Shown here: one piece after another, positions 34,606 to 42,698 of the stretch
How the letters are laid out: the number at the start of each line of letters is the position of its first letter
How positions within the stretch are numbered: position 1 is the first letter of the stretch
Assembly: GCF_041929345.1 (NCBI RefSeq)
Contig: NZ_JBHFNQ010000204.1
Coordinates: 27,228 to 91,227, forward strand
Length of the DNA stretch: 64,000 nt
Direction of reading: 5' to 3'
Source of the DNA: Floridanema aerugineum
Lineage (GTDB): Bacteria; Cyanobacteriota; Cyanobacteriia; Cyanobacteriales; Aerosakkonemataceae
Program-made: the position numbers and the translations under genes
Notes under the pieces: generated by a model
Told to the model about the DNA's origin: nothing
What the model saw: the letters and a program-made list of their open reading frames with translations, nothing else
Databases searched by the model: none

Positions 34606-35430
34606 ATGCCTAAACCAATTAAAAGAGCATTCTTAGATACAGAAGACGGGCAAATTTTATATCGAATTGGTGGAGAAGGAGAACCGTTACTTTTACTTCA
34701 CATGAACCCCCGAAGTAGTGATGAATATCGGGAATTAATGCCAATTATTGCCCAAAAAAGACGAGTCATTGCAATGGATTTCATGGGATTTGGTGACTCA
34801 GATAAACCACCCAGACTTTATTCAGTTGCAGACTACGCCAAAACTGTCATTGCACTTTTAGACGAATTAGGAATAGAAAAAACCTGCATTTTAGGCAACC
34901 ATACAGGTGCTTTTGTTTCGGGAGAAGTCGCCGCAACTTATCCCGAAAGAGTGGAAAAACTAATTGTTTGCAATGTTGCTGGTTTTGGAGAGGATGGAAA
35001 AGCTGATTTAATGAGGAGATTTGACGAAGGTTTTAAAATTAAAGAAGACGGTTCTCATTTAATGGAAAGATGGTTAGCACGTTCTCGATATGTCGGTTCT
35101 GCTGAGTTAAACCATCGCTGGATTTTAGATGATTTAAAATGTTTTGGTCATCCTTTATATGCAGTTTGGGCAGTAGCAAATTACTGTTTGGATGCGCCAG
35201 AAAGATTTAAATTAATTAAATGTCCTGCGTTGATTATTTGGGGAATTGATGACATGGAAGAATTTGAAAGATTGGGTTTAGCAAAAGCTAAAGATAGATT
35301 CTTCCTTTCCCAAGCATTACCACAGGCAAAAGTTGTTGAATTTCCTGGGGGAACAATCTGCATGATGAATCAAATTCCCGAAGAAATAGCGCAAGCAGTA
35401 ACGGAATTTTTGGACAGTCCTTTAGTTTAG
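34606..35430 (+). CDS. Alpha/beta-hydrolase-fold protein with unusual nucleophile elbow
   Basis: A 274-residue alpha/beta-hydrolase fold protein: the N-terminal strand GEPLLLLHMNPRSS, the MDFMGFGDSDKP loop, and the acid region ALIIWGIDD. The nucleophile elbow, normally GxSxG, reads GNHTG (97-101), placing His99 where Ser or Asp is expected. The usual catalytic His near the C-terminus (GGxHF) is missing: FPGGTICMMNQIPEE at 246-260. It is likely a non-hydrolytic member, or uses different chemistry such as a lyase or isomerase. It starts 25 bases after the lipocalin-like gene. Confidence 0.85.
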   Translation: MPKPIKRAFLDTEDGQILYRIGGEGEPLLLLHMNPRSSDEYRELMPIIAQKRRVIAMDFMGFGDSDKPPRLYSVADYAKTVIALLDELGIEKTCILGNHTGAFVSGEVAATYPERVEKLIVCNVAGFGEDGKADLMRRFDEGFKIKEDGSHLMERWLARSRYVGSAELNHRWILDDLKCFGHPLYAVWAVANYCLDAPERFKLIKCPALIIWGIDDMEEFERLGLAKAKDRFFLSQALPQAKVVEFPGGTICMMNQIPEEIAQAVTEFLDSPLV

Positions 35431-35547
35431 TTCGTTGAATAGACTCTTGGCAAAGTCGGAAAGTTTTGGATTTTTACCACAGATGTCCACAGATGAACAC
35501 AGATGAACACAGATGTTTGCACAGTGTTATTAGAGGAGATTAATTAG
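35431..35547. repeat. Short direct repeats of CACAGATGAACACAGATG type
   Basis: Three to four copies of ACAGATG-containing words lie between the hydrolase-like and FGE-like genes. Related words (TCTGTGTTTATCTGTG) lie near 45066-45122. Confidence 0.6.
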
Positions 35548-36438
35548 GTGATTGTTAGGTCAGATTTGTTGACTTTTGATTTTGATGTGGTAACAGTTAA
35601 TCCGCAAGGTGAGGAAGTTGAACGTATCCGAAGTTCAGCTAAATATCAAGTGGAAGAATTAGGACAGGGTGTAACTTTAGAAATGGTTGCTATTCCGGGC
35701 GGAACTTTTTTAATGGGTACAACTAATACCGAGGAAGGCAGGTTAAAGAATCAAAATCCGCAACATTTAGTGACTATTCAACCTTTTTTACTGGGCAAAT
35801 ACCCTGTTACTCAAGCACAATGGGAAGCAGTAGCAAATTTGCCAAAAGTTAATCAATTTTTACATCCTGACCCATCAATTATTAAATCACAAAATCACCC
35901 TGTTGAACAAATTTCTTGGGATGATGCGATCGAATTTTGTGCTAGATTATCTCAACATACAGGAAAAGAATATCGACTTCCCAGCGAAGCAGAATGGGAA
36001 TATGCTTGTCGCGCCGGAACTACCACACCTTTTCACTTTGGAGAAACTTGCACAACTGAGTTAGCAAATTATTCAGGAATAGACTGGGAATATATGGGAA
36101 AAATTTGCAGTCGTGGTGCTTATGGCGCAGGGCCAAAAGGACAAGATAGAAGAGAAACAACACCTGTTGGAAGCTTTCAGGTTGCTAACAATTTCGGACT
36201 TTATGATATGCACGGAAATGTGAGAGAATGGTGTGCAGACTTTTGGCATGAAAATTATCAAGATGCGCCCACTGATGGTAGTGCTTGGGTGACAGGTGGA
36301 GATAGGGAAAAACGGGTTTTGCGTGGTGGTTCTTGGAATACTGGGCCAACAAAATGTCGATCGGCATTTCGCAGTGTTTTAGAAGCAAATGCTTCCCTTT
36401 ATGATATCGGTTTTCGGGTTGCTTGTTCTTGGGATTAA
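35548..36438 (+). CDS. Formylglycine-generating-enzyme-like (SUMF1/FGE-sulfatase domain) protein
   Basis: A 296-residue FGE-fold protein. Family marks: VAIPGGTFLMGTT, PQHLVTIQPFLLGKYPVTQAQWEAV, HPVEQISWDDAIEFCARLS, YRLPSEAEWEYACRAGT, NNFGLYDMHGNVREWCADFW and VLRGGSWNTGP...FRSVL...IGFRVA. It starts with GTG at 35548 behind an AGAGGAG site. No sulfatase gene is nearby, so sulfatase activation is unlikely; FGE-fold proteins also include sulfoxide-forming and C-lyase enzymes and diversity-retroelement targets. The copper-binding Cys pair of true FGE is not obvious. Confidence 0.85.
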   Translation: MIVRSDLLTFDFDVVTVNPQGEEVERIRSSAKYQVEELGQGVTLEMVAIPGGTFLMGTTNTEEGRLKNQNPQHLVTIQPFLLGKYPVTQAQWEAVANLPKVNQFLHPDPSIIKSQNHPVEQISWDDAIEFCARLSQHTGKEYRLPSEAEWEYACRAGTTTPFHFGETCTTELANYSGIDWEYMGKICSRGAYGAGPKGQDRRETTPVGSFQVANNFGLYDMHGNVREWCADFWHENYQDAPTDGSAWVTGGDREKRVLRGGSWNTGPTKCRSAFRSVLEANASLYDIGFRVACSWD

Positions 36439-36443
36439 AGATT

Positions 36444-37451
36444 ATGAATATAAGCAAATACCGGAAATTAATTGCTAAAAATTTGAGTAAGGATTTTAAA
36501 TTTGCTGTTGAAATTGTAGAAGCTGACATTCCCAATTTGTCTGCTAATCAAATCCTAATTCGTAACAAATATGCTGGGATTAATGCAGGGTTTGATACAT
36601 TAAGTTGTCGAGGCGAAGTTCCCTACATTAACCTTACGCCGCCTTTTGATTTAGGAGTAGAAGCAGTTGGGGAAATAGTAGCAGTTGGGAGTGAGGTTAA
36701 AGATTTACAAATAGGCGATGCAGTAGCAACAACTATCAGGGGTGGTGGATATCGAGAATATCAAGTTTTGGATGCTAAATTAGCGGTTAAAATTCGGGAA
36801 GTTAACCCGGAAATTTTAACTTTAATGCCTACAGGTGTATCAGCTTTAGTAGCGTTAGAAAAAGTCGGAGAAATGCGAAGTAATGAGGTAGTTTTAGTTA
36901 CTGCTGCTGCTGGAGGTACGGGACATATTGCGGTACAATTAGCTAAGTTAGCGGGGAATCATGTTATTGGAATTTGTGGATCGGATGCTAAGGTAAATTT
37001 GCTGAAGGAGTTGGGGTGCGATCGCCCAATCAACTACCGCCAAGAAAACCTAAACACAGTCTTAAAACAAGAATATCCCCAAGGCATTAACTTAGTATTT
37101 GAATGTATTGGCAAACAAACCTTTGATACTTGCGTAGACAATTTAGCAGTGCGAGGTAGATTAGTAATTGTCGGGTTTATTTCCGAATATTTAAATGATT
37201 TTGAGTTAGTAAATCAGCCGAGAATTTATAGTAAAATATTCTGGAAAGCTGCCTCAGTGCGAGGTTTTCTGATGCCGCATTATGCGGAGTTTGGGGGGGA
37301 GGCGTGCGATCGACTCCTCAACCTTTACTATTCCGGCAAAATCAAAGTAACAGTTGACCCCACCGAGTTTAAAGGATTAGAATCAATTCCAAATGCCGTA
37401 GAATACCTACTCAGTGGGAAAAACTGTGGCAAAGTAGTAGTTAGTTTTTAA
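36444..37451 (+). CDS. Zinc-free medium-chain reductase, ZADH2/PTGR3-like
   Basis: An NADPH-dependent quinone-oxidoreductase-type MDR enzyme that reduces activated C=C bonds. Its wording follows ZADH2 (prostaglandin reductase 3): IRNKYAGINAGFDTLSCRG, PPFDLGVEAVGEIVAVG, VLVTAAAGGTGHIAVQLAKLAG, GCDRPINYRQENLNTVLKQ, GRLVIVGFISEY, GKNCGKVVV. Catalytic zinc ligands are absent. The ATG at 36444 (MNISKYRKL) is preferred to a TTG at 36423 inside the FGE-like gene. It follows that gene by five bases, so the two are co-transcribed. Confidence 0.9.
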   Translation: MNISKYRKLIAKNLSKDFKFAVEIVEADIPNLSANQILIRNKYAGINAGFDTLSCRGEVPYINLTPPFDLGVEAVGEIVAVGSEVKDLQIGDAVATTIRGGGYREYQVLDAKLAVKIREVNPEILTLMPTGVSALVALEKVGEMRSNEVVLVTAAAGGTGHIAVQLAKLAGNHVIGICGSDAKVNLLKELGCDRPINYRQENLNTVLKQEYPQGINLVFECIGKQTFDTCVDNLAVRGRLVIVGFISEYLNDFELVNQPRIYSKIFWKAASVRGFLMPHYAEFGGEACDRLLNLYYSGKIKVTVDPTEFKGLESIPNAVEYLLSGKNCGKVVVSF

Positions 37452-37882
37452 TCTGAAAAAACAGCAGTACATTTAATTTCCACAATCAACCCAGGAGTAG
37501 ACAAAGCAGTAATCCCAAAACCAGTCCAAGTCGGAAAATTGTTAGTAAAATATCTATCCTTCACCTGCATAAACAATTGCAAATGGGGAATCGTAAAATT
37601 TTGTTGTTCGCCGGGGGTAACAGGCGGTTGTCCGGTAACATGATAAGTAACCATTTCTACCACATCATCAAAAGTTGCACCCGCCGCTGTCAACACTTTT
37701 TTTACATTCTCAAAAGCTTGAACAAACTGCGGTTCGACTCCCTGAACAACTTGCATATTTTCATCCCTACCTACTTGCCCGGAAATGTATAATGTATTAT
37801 TAATTTTGATGCCGGGACAATAATGATACTTTTCATACAAAACTTCCATTCCTTTAGGGATAATGACTTCACGCTTAGACAT
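37448..37882 (-). CDS. RidA family protein
   Basis: A 144-residue Rid/YjgF member; RidA itself hydrolyses reactive enamine/imine intermediates. Seen: NNTLYISGQVGRDENMQVVQG, FENVKKVLTAAGATFDDVVEMVTYHV, and the end FGITALSTPGLIVEIKCTAV. The Arg that RidA uses to hold the carboxylate, normally in the R-x-A-V/xxL segment, is not clear here, so this may be a Rid subgroup without deaminase activity. It converges on the reductase gene with a four-base overlap. Confidence 0.88.
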   Translation of the reverse strand: MSKREVIIPKGMEVLYEKYHYCPGIKINNTLYISGQVGRDENMQVVQGVEPQFVQAFENVKKVLTAAGATFDDVVEMVTYHVTGQPPVTPGEQQNFTIPHLQLFMQVKDRYFTNNFPTWTGFGITALSTPGLIVEIKCTAVFSD

Positions 37883-37920
37883 AGAACTGGCAACCTAAAA
37901 ATTGCAAACCCAATTAATTA

Positions 37921-38126
37921 GATCCCCCTAAATCCCCCTTATTAAGGGGGACTTTGAATCCGGTTCCCCCTTGTTAAAAGGAACTTTGAATCCGGTTCCC
38001 CCCTTATTAAGGGGGACTTTGAATCCGGTTCCCCCTTGTTAAAAGGAACTTTGAATCCGGTTCCCCCCTTGTTAAGGGGGACTTTGAATCCGGTTCCCCC
38101 CTTATTAAGGGGGGTTAGGGGGGATC
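37921..38126. repeat. MITE-like element with internally amplified hairpin units
   Basis: The ends are GATCCCCCTAAATCCCCC and its inverse (TTAGGGGGGATC). Inside are about five copies of a unit containing GACTTTGAATCCGGTTCCCC and a stem of CCCCCTTATTAAGGGGG or the variant CCTTGTTAAAAGG. The alternating unit types show slippage or unequal exchange. No coding capacity is seen. Confidence 0.85.
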
Positions 38127-38200
38127 AAAACGACAATTTGTGTAATTACTAAATTGTGTTAGATAGATTCTACAATAATTGACTAAAGGAGGAAAGGTAA

Positions 38201-38599
38201 ATGACAGAACAGCAGCAAAAAACATTAGAAGTTGGTAAAAAAGCATTTTCTCACTTAACTCATGGACTGAAAACCGGAGAATGGGAAGAGTTTTTAAATA
38301 TGCTAACCGATGATTTTACATTTTGGTTTCCAATGGGTAAATATCACGGATTAAACATCGGTAAACCGAAAGCAAAAGAATTTTTAGAATACGTTTCTCA
38401 ATCCTTCGCTGAAGGACTTTCTATCACTTCTGTAGAACGAGTAACTAGTAGCGATACAACAGTTGTTTTTGAGTTTCGAGACGAAGGGAAATTACAAGGA
38501 GAACCTTATAAAAATCGGGTTGCAGCTTCTTTCGATATTCGGGGAGATAAAATTTGTGGATATCGGGAATATTTTGGTAGTGATGGGAAATCGAATTAG
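38201..38599 (+). CDS. SnoaL/NTF2-like protein
   Basis: A 132-residue NTF2-fold protein: KAFSHLTHGLKTGEWEEFLNMLTDDFTFWFPMGKYHGLNIGKPKAKEF, with the strand EFRDEGKLQGEPYKNRVAASFDI and the final IRGDKICGYREYFG. Members bind small hydrophobic ligands, and some are isomerases, cyclases or dehydratases. The catalytic residue cannot be assigned. A GGAGGAAAGG site precedes the ATG. It is the last gene of the metabolic region. Confidence 0.8.
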   Translation: MTEQQQKTLEVGKKAFSHLTHGLKTGEWEEFLNMLTDDFTFWFPMGKYHGLNIGKPKAKEFLEYVSQSFAEGLSITSVERVTSSDTTVVFEFRDEGKLQGEPYKNRVAASFDIRGDKICGYREYFGSDGKSN

Positions 38600-38657
38600 G
38601 TATGGTAAAACTTCTAGATTTGCTCTATTTAATACAGTAAATCATGGTAATACTCAT

Positions 38658-38865
38658 ATCTTGCACCAGTCCCCAAATCCGCCTGCGAATCAATTCGCAG
38701 GCTAATAGCTAAACTCCTCTAAAGAGGACTAAATACTTAAAATTCAAAAGTTTCCAGTCCATTTTAATACTTAGGATTCAAAAGTTTCCAGTCCATTTTA
38801 ATGGACTTGAGCTATTAGCCTGCGAATTGATTCGCAGGCGGGCTCGCATCGCAGGTGCAATATCT
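38658..38865. repeat. ~200-bp inverted-repeat element, copy 1
   Basis: Outer arms ATCTTGCACC and GGTGCAATAT, inner arms CCTGCGAATCAATTCGCAGG and the same again. The interior has a tandem duplication of TTCAAAAGTTTCCAGTCC. A related element with perfect ends is at 48431-48606, and a fragment near 40492-40540. Confidence 0.8.
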
Positions 38866-38945
38866 CAGTAATACATTGCTTTGCTAAAGGCTAAATCATC
38901 TGATGGGCTGGGTAGCACTTGGAATAGACATCTCCAAAAAACAAT

Positions 38946-38973
38946 GTAGAGACGTTGTATACAACGTCTCTAC
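38946..38973. repeat. 28-bp palindrome, variant of the 17188 element
   Basis: Half-site GTAGAGACGTTGTA; same family as 17188-17215 and 45193-45220 with a changed centre. Confidence 0.85.
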
Positions 38974-39059
38974 ATTGGTTCCAGGTAACGCACCTTGAAT
39001 TTCTGGAAATTTCTAATGATATGTCACAATTAAATCTATGAGTCTCAACCTTACACGCA

Positions 39060-40412
39060 ATGGCTTGGAACAGAGGGGATACATTAAAAGATGGTAAGTA
39101 CACCATCCGAGAAGTGCTGGGAAAAGGGGGTTTTGGCATCACCTATCGCGTTAGAGATGAAAATGGGCGACAGTTTGCGCTGAAAACTCTCAACGATGAG
39201 GCAATTGCAGAACCGAATTTTGCTAAACTGCATGAAGATTTTATGAATGAGGCGCTACGGTTAGCGAAATTTAATCATCCTCGTATTGTTAAAGTTTATA
39301 AATTACTGCAAGAAACGGTTCGGAAAAATAATTTTTTTTCTAGCATTTCCCTCTGCTGCATTTTGATGGAATATATCGAGGGAACAACTTTAGAAAAATT
39401 GGTGGAAAAGCGAGGTGCAATACCAGAAGTAGAAGCGGTGCGATATATTAAGCAAATTGGTGAAGCTTTGACGGCGATACATAGAGAAGGTTTGCTGCAT
39501 CGAGATGTGAAACCGAGTAATATCATTTTACGGGCTACTAATTCGGAAGCTGTGTTAATTGATTTTGGGATTGCGCGAGATTTCACTCCAACTCTCTCAC
39601 CTCATACAATTCTTGGTACTCTATGTTATGGAGCGCCAGAACAATTCGATCCTACAATTGCCCAGCCAAAAGAGTACACTGATGTTTATGCTTTAGCGGC
39701 AACACTTTATCATTTAGTAACGGGTACACTGCCAACTACTGCTTTATGGAGGGCAATGAATGCGCCTTTAAAACCAGTAAAACAGATTGTACCGAGTTTG
39801 AGTGATAATCTACATAATGCAATTGTTCGAGGAATGGAATTGTTACCCCAAAAACGTCCTCAGTCGGTGCAAAGTTGGTTAAAATTATTGAGTGAAATTG
39901 AAGCGGATGATTTAAGTTCGGATAAAGGGGTAGATTATCGAAAATTGCGGGATTTATTGAAGGGAGGAAGCTGGAAAGAGGCGGATGAGGAAACACTTAA
40001 GGTAATGTTGAAGGCGGCGGGAAGGGAAAAAGAAGATTGGCTGGATGACGAGAGTATCGACAAATTCCCTTGTACGGATTTGCGTACTATCGACCAACTT
40101 TGGGTAAAATACAGTAATGGGCGCTTTGGCTTTTCGGTGCAGAAGCGCATCTGGGAAAGTGTTAGGGGTAAACCCGGTAAGTACCATTATTACAAGAAGT
40201 TTGGCGAGAAAGTAGGCTGGCTTTGTCGAGAAAAGAAAGTAGGCTGGTATGTAGAGGAAAAAAACGACTGGAAAAACTACTCAGACCTCACCTTTTCCCT
40301 AAATGCCCCTGGGGGGCATCTCCCTGCCCACTTTGGGTTTTGGGTTTTTGGGTGCCCACTTGGCACTCTCTACTACGGTGCGGTGTCTCTTCTCTCGCGT
40401 CGAGACTTATAA
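39060..40412 (+). CDS. Serine/threonine protein kinase with C-terminal GUN4 domain
   Basis: A 450-residue fusion. The Hanks-type kinase domain (about 14-280) has the glycine loop LGKGGFGITY, Lys in FALKTL, the HRDVKPSN catalytic loop (147-154), DFG (168-170) and an APE-like GAPEQF. A GUN4 domain covers about 291-424 (DYRKLRDLLKGGSWKEADEET, LWVKYSNGRFGFSVQKRIWE, LTFSLNAPGGHLPAHF); GUN4 binds porphyrins and stimulates Mg-chelatase. The kinase may respond to tetrapyrroles, an inference. A short hydrophobic-looking tail follows. The fusion is common in cyanobacteria. Confidence 0.92.
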   Translation: MAWNRGDTLKDGKYTIREVLGKGGFGITYRVRDENGRQFALKTLNDEAIAEPNFAKLHEDFMNEALRLAKFNHPRIVKVYKLLQETVRKNNFFSSISLCCILMEYIEGTTLEKLVEKRGAIPEVEAVRYIKQIGEALTAIHREGLLHRDVKPSNIILRATNSEAVLIDFGIARDFTPTLSPHTILGTLCYGAPEQFDPTIAQPKEYTDVYALAATLYHLVTGTLPTTALWRAMNAPLKPVKQIVPSLSDNLHNAIVRGMELLPQKRPQSVQSWLKLLSEIEADDLSSDKGVDYRKLRDLLKGGSWKEADEETLKVMLKAAGREKEDWLDDESIDKFPCTDLRTIDQLWVKYSNGRFGFSVQKRIWESVRGKPGKYHYYKKFGEKVGWLCREKKVGWYVEEKNDWKNYSDLTFSLNAPGGHLPAHFGFWVFGCPLGTLYYGAVSLLSRRDL

Positions 40413-40589
40413 ATTGTAACCTATAAGGCTTTCCGAAAATTTTTAAGAATTGCAACAGAGGGAAATTTCTCGAAGCTATGAGGATTCTGGCTTTCCCAGG
40501 CTAATAGCGAAAGTCCGTTTTAACTGACTGAAGATTTTCGTGAAAGTTTACTTTATATTGTCCTAGTGGGCAAAAAATAGGATACAAAA
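40413..40589. other. Spacer with a fragment of the inverted-repeat element
   Basis: Contains CCAGGCTAATAGCGAAAGTC (around 40497), a piece of the element seen at 38658 and 48431. An AGGATACAA site precedes the brnT-like start. Confidence 0.5.
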
Positions 40590-40841
40590 GTGGTCAACTG
40601 GAATGATTTTACACCCTCAGACTTTGAGTACGACTTTGAAAGCGATAAACTAGCAGTACATGGAATAACATTCGATGAGGCTGTGGAATGTTTCTTTTCT
40701 GACTACGAAGTACGTCGAAATAAGTCATACAAAGATCGTTATCAGTTAATTGGAAAAACTCTTGGCGGACGCAGACTCAAAATAATTTTTCAGTTAAAAC
40801 CAGAAAATATTGTTCGTATCATCACAGGATGGCAAATATGA
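40590..40841 (+). CDS. brnT: BrnT family toxin
   Basis: An 83-residue BrnT-like ribonuclease toxin (RelE-like fold). Seen: FEYDFESDKLAVHGITFDEAVECFFSDYEV, then RYQLIGKTLGGRRLKIIFQL and VRIITGWQI. Compared with typical BrnT (WDPxKxxxNxxKHGVxFEEA), the N-terminal HGITFDEA block is kept but the final AREATR-type tail is missing, ending instead at GWQI. GTG at 40590 is the start. The stop overlaps the next gene's ATG (ATGA), so the pair is coupled. Confidence 0.75.
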   Translation: MVNWNDFTPSDFEYDFESDKLAVHGITFDEAVECFFSDYEVRRNKSYKDRYQLIGKTLGGRRLKIIFQLKPENIVRIITGWQI

Positions 40842-41134
40842 GTACCAGTGATAACCCAAAAAAGCCAAATCTCTCGGAAGCAGAAATTGATGAAATTGTC
40901 ATAGCAGAAGCCGATGATGATTCAGCATGGGAAGCACCGATTCAAGTATCTCAAAAACAGCCAAATTCTGTACAAATTCCCTCAGAACTCGCAGCAAGAG
41001 TAGCTTTTGTTGCTAACTTACATTCGGAAGAAGTTCAAGACTGGATTACACGGATAATTAAAGAGCGAATTGAACTTGAAGAATCAGCTTTTTCGGCAAT
41101 CAAGCGCGAGTTAGTCACAAAAAAGGTTGGTTAG
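40838..41134 (+). CDS. BrnA-like antitoxin
   Basis: A 98-residue acidic protein (many Asp/Glu: LSEAEIDEIVIAEADDDSAWE) with a C-terminal ribbon-helix-helix-like part: VQIPSELAARVAFVANLHSEEVQDWITRIIKERIELEE. It overlaps the BrnT-like gene by four bases, so ATG at 40838 is preferred to 40829. It would neutralise the toxin and bind the operon promoter. The family name is by position and pattern, less sure than the toxin. Confidence 0.65.
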   Translation: MSTSDNPKKPNLSEAEIDEIVIAEADDDSAWEAPIQVSQKQPNSVQIPSELAARVAFVANLHSEEVQDWITRIIKERIELEESAFSAIKRELVTKKVG

Positions 41135-41715
41135 ATAAAATTTTATGCACCCGATGAGGAAGAGGATTAAAAATCGGAAATTGATGATGCTGTTAGCAAA
41201 TTAATTAGTGTAGGGGCGTTAGCGAAGCCATGCGCGATAGCGCTATAGCATTTGGGCGACAATTTATGTAACCCACCAAAGATGTTTGTACCCAAATGCT
41301 AATGACTACGGCACGCTACGCGAACGCCCTGTCTTGGCGCAAGATTGTACATACAGGTTGTCTGTGGGGGAGGGCGAAGCATTCGGATAGTTATATCTTG
41401 GTTGAATTGCATAAATTGTCGCCCGAATGCTTCGCCCCTACAGAATTTCTATTTCTATCCATATAGATCATTTCAAGGATAATTAAAAAAATCCGATCGC
41501 ACTCCCCCCTCAATTAATAATGAGAAAAACTTTTAATTAGTAACAAAAATTTAAAATAACTTAACCATCCCGTAATTTTTATTCTTACAAAAGTAACAAC
41601 TATCAACAAACCCTCGTATCATCTAATACGTTTTTTCCCAAAGGATTATAGTTTCATGATCGCTATAGCAATTTGTTAAATTGCCCAAACTCACCCAAAT
41701 TCAACATTAATAATC
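41135..41715. repeat. 580-base gap with a composite inverted-repeat element (41210-41441)
   Basis: Outer ends GTAGGGGCG (41210) and CGCCCCTAC (41433-41441). Inside, GGGCGACAATTTATG pairs with CATAAATTGTCGCCC, and GGGCGAAGCATTCGG pairs with CCGAATGCTTCGCCC, so two hairpins are nested. The rest (41442-41715) is AT-rich and probably carries the promoter of the next gene. No gene is seen. Confidence 0.75.
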
Positions 41716-41994
41716 ATGTCAGAACAAAGCCCTGAACAGCGCCAAGAAGAGTACTTGAACGTTATCGATCAACTATTAAAATGCCCCAACGGACAAGAAC
41801 CGGAAGTATTAGATGCACACTTAGACTTAATCGATGAAAATTTCATCAACACAATGGTACAAGTGGCAGCAGGATTCGCACATAATAATAATCACGATGC
41901 AGCTAAATTTTTAATTCATGTCGCCCGTGAATTAGCGAAACAATTGGGTTTATATCCCGAACAACCAACTACTGCTGTTGCTAGTGAAGCATAA
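41716..41994 (+). CDS. Small protein with the N-terminal module of cyanobacterial TPR/CHAT proteins
   Basis: A 92-residue protein: YLNVIDQLLKCPNGQEPEVLDAHLDLIDENFINTMVQVAAGFAHNNNHDAAKFLIHVARELA. This matches, by memory, the ~90-residue leader that precedes TPR arrays in many cyanobacterial CHAT-protease or TPR proteins. Here it stands alone. The function is unknown, perhaps protein-protein contact. It is followed 12 bases later by another small gene. Confidence 0.6.
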   Translation: MSEQSPEQRQEEYLNVIDQLLKCPNGQEPEVLDAHLDLIDENFINTMVQVAAGFAHNNNHDAAKFLIHVARELAKQLGLYPEQPTTAVASEA

Positions 41995-42006
41995 TTAGGG
42001 GAAGCT

Positions 42007-42327
42007 ATGACTGGGGAAGAAGCAGGAGAAATTGCTCTGGAATTTCTTATGACAGATTGGGAAATTCCGGCAGAAGATTGGGAGTGGTTTACTGTTTTGA
42101 ACTCTCGCTATGTTAAAAACAGTTGGTTCGTGGTAGAAGTTGGTATTGAAGGATTACCTGATAAATGGGTTCTTCAGGTTTACGAACATGGAGAATGCGA
42201 CCCAAATTATACTTTTAATACTCCAATGAAACCGGGATCGGAAACTACTGAATTGGAGGAATTTCCCGAATCAGTAGCAGAGATGATCGCCAAAGAACGC
42301 AATGGCGGAATTGTAAGTGTTAGCTAA
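42007..42327 (+). CDS. Hypothetical protein, 106 aa
   Basis: Unrecognised. An acidic, tryptophan-rich protein: LMTDWEIPAEDWEWFTVLNSRYVKNSWFVVEVGIEGLPDKWVLQVYEHGECDPNYTF. The alternating pattern suggests a small alpha/beta fold like those of immunity or phage-like proteins, but this is not established. It is co-directional with, and 12 bases after, the 92-aa gene, so the two probably form an operon. Confidence 0.5.
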   Translation: MTGEEAGEIALEFLMTDWEIPAEDWEWFTVLNSRYVKNSWFVVEVGIEGLPDKWVLQVYEHGECDPNYTFNTPMKPGSETTELEEFPESVAEMIAKERNGGIVSVS

Positions 42328-42331
42328 GATG

Positions 42332-42613
42332 TGACGGGCAAGATGCCCATCCCACAAGATAAAATGTTTTGTGGGGCAGGCATCTTGCCTGCCAAATAAT
42401 TATTTTTACTGTGAAATGATCGATCGCAAAATTCCCAGAAAAAATGACGGGCAAGATACCCATCCCACAAGATAAATATTTTGTGGGGCAGGCATCTTGC
42501 CTGCCAACCTCCATCCCACAAGATAAATATTTTGTGGGGCAGGCATCTTGCCTGCCAACCTCCATCCCACAAGATAAATATTTTGTGGGGCAGGCATCTT
42601 GCCTGCCAACCTC
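42332..42613. repeat. Tandem 51-bp palindromic units (GGCAGGCATCTTGCCTGCC)
   Basis: Units contain CATCCCACAAGAT, TTTTGTGGGGC and GGCAGGCATCTTGCCTGCC. Three tandem units start at 42462, 42513 and 42564 (period exactly 51), with a diverged copy at 42341-42397 upstream. Because 51 is a multiple of three, several frames stay open across the array; these are not genes. Confidence 0.9.
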
Positions 42614-42698
42614 CCCCCAAAAGCTTGCGATGAACATTTTCCCAGTGCTACCTTCTTATAGCTACCTGGAAAAAGGAGTTATCTGACTCAAATTCATC

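Noticed and set aside
35548..36438. FGE-like protein as the variable target of a diversity-generating retroelement.
   Set aside because: No reverse transcriptase or template repeat is found nearby, and the C-terminal region shows no A-rich variable repeat pair.
42462..42613. Regular repeats resembling a CRISPR array.
   Set aside because: The units are directly adjacent with no unique spacers, and no cas genes are present. They are tandem palindromes.
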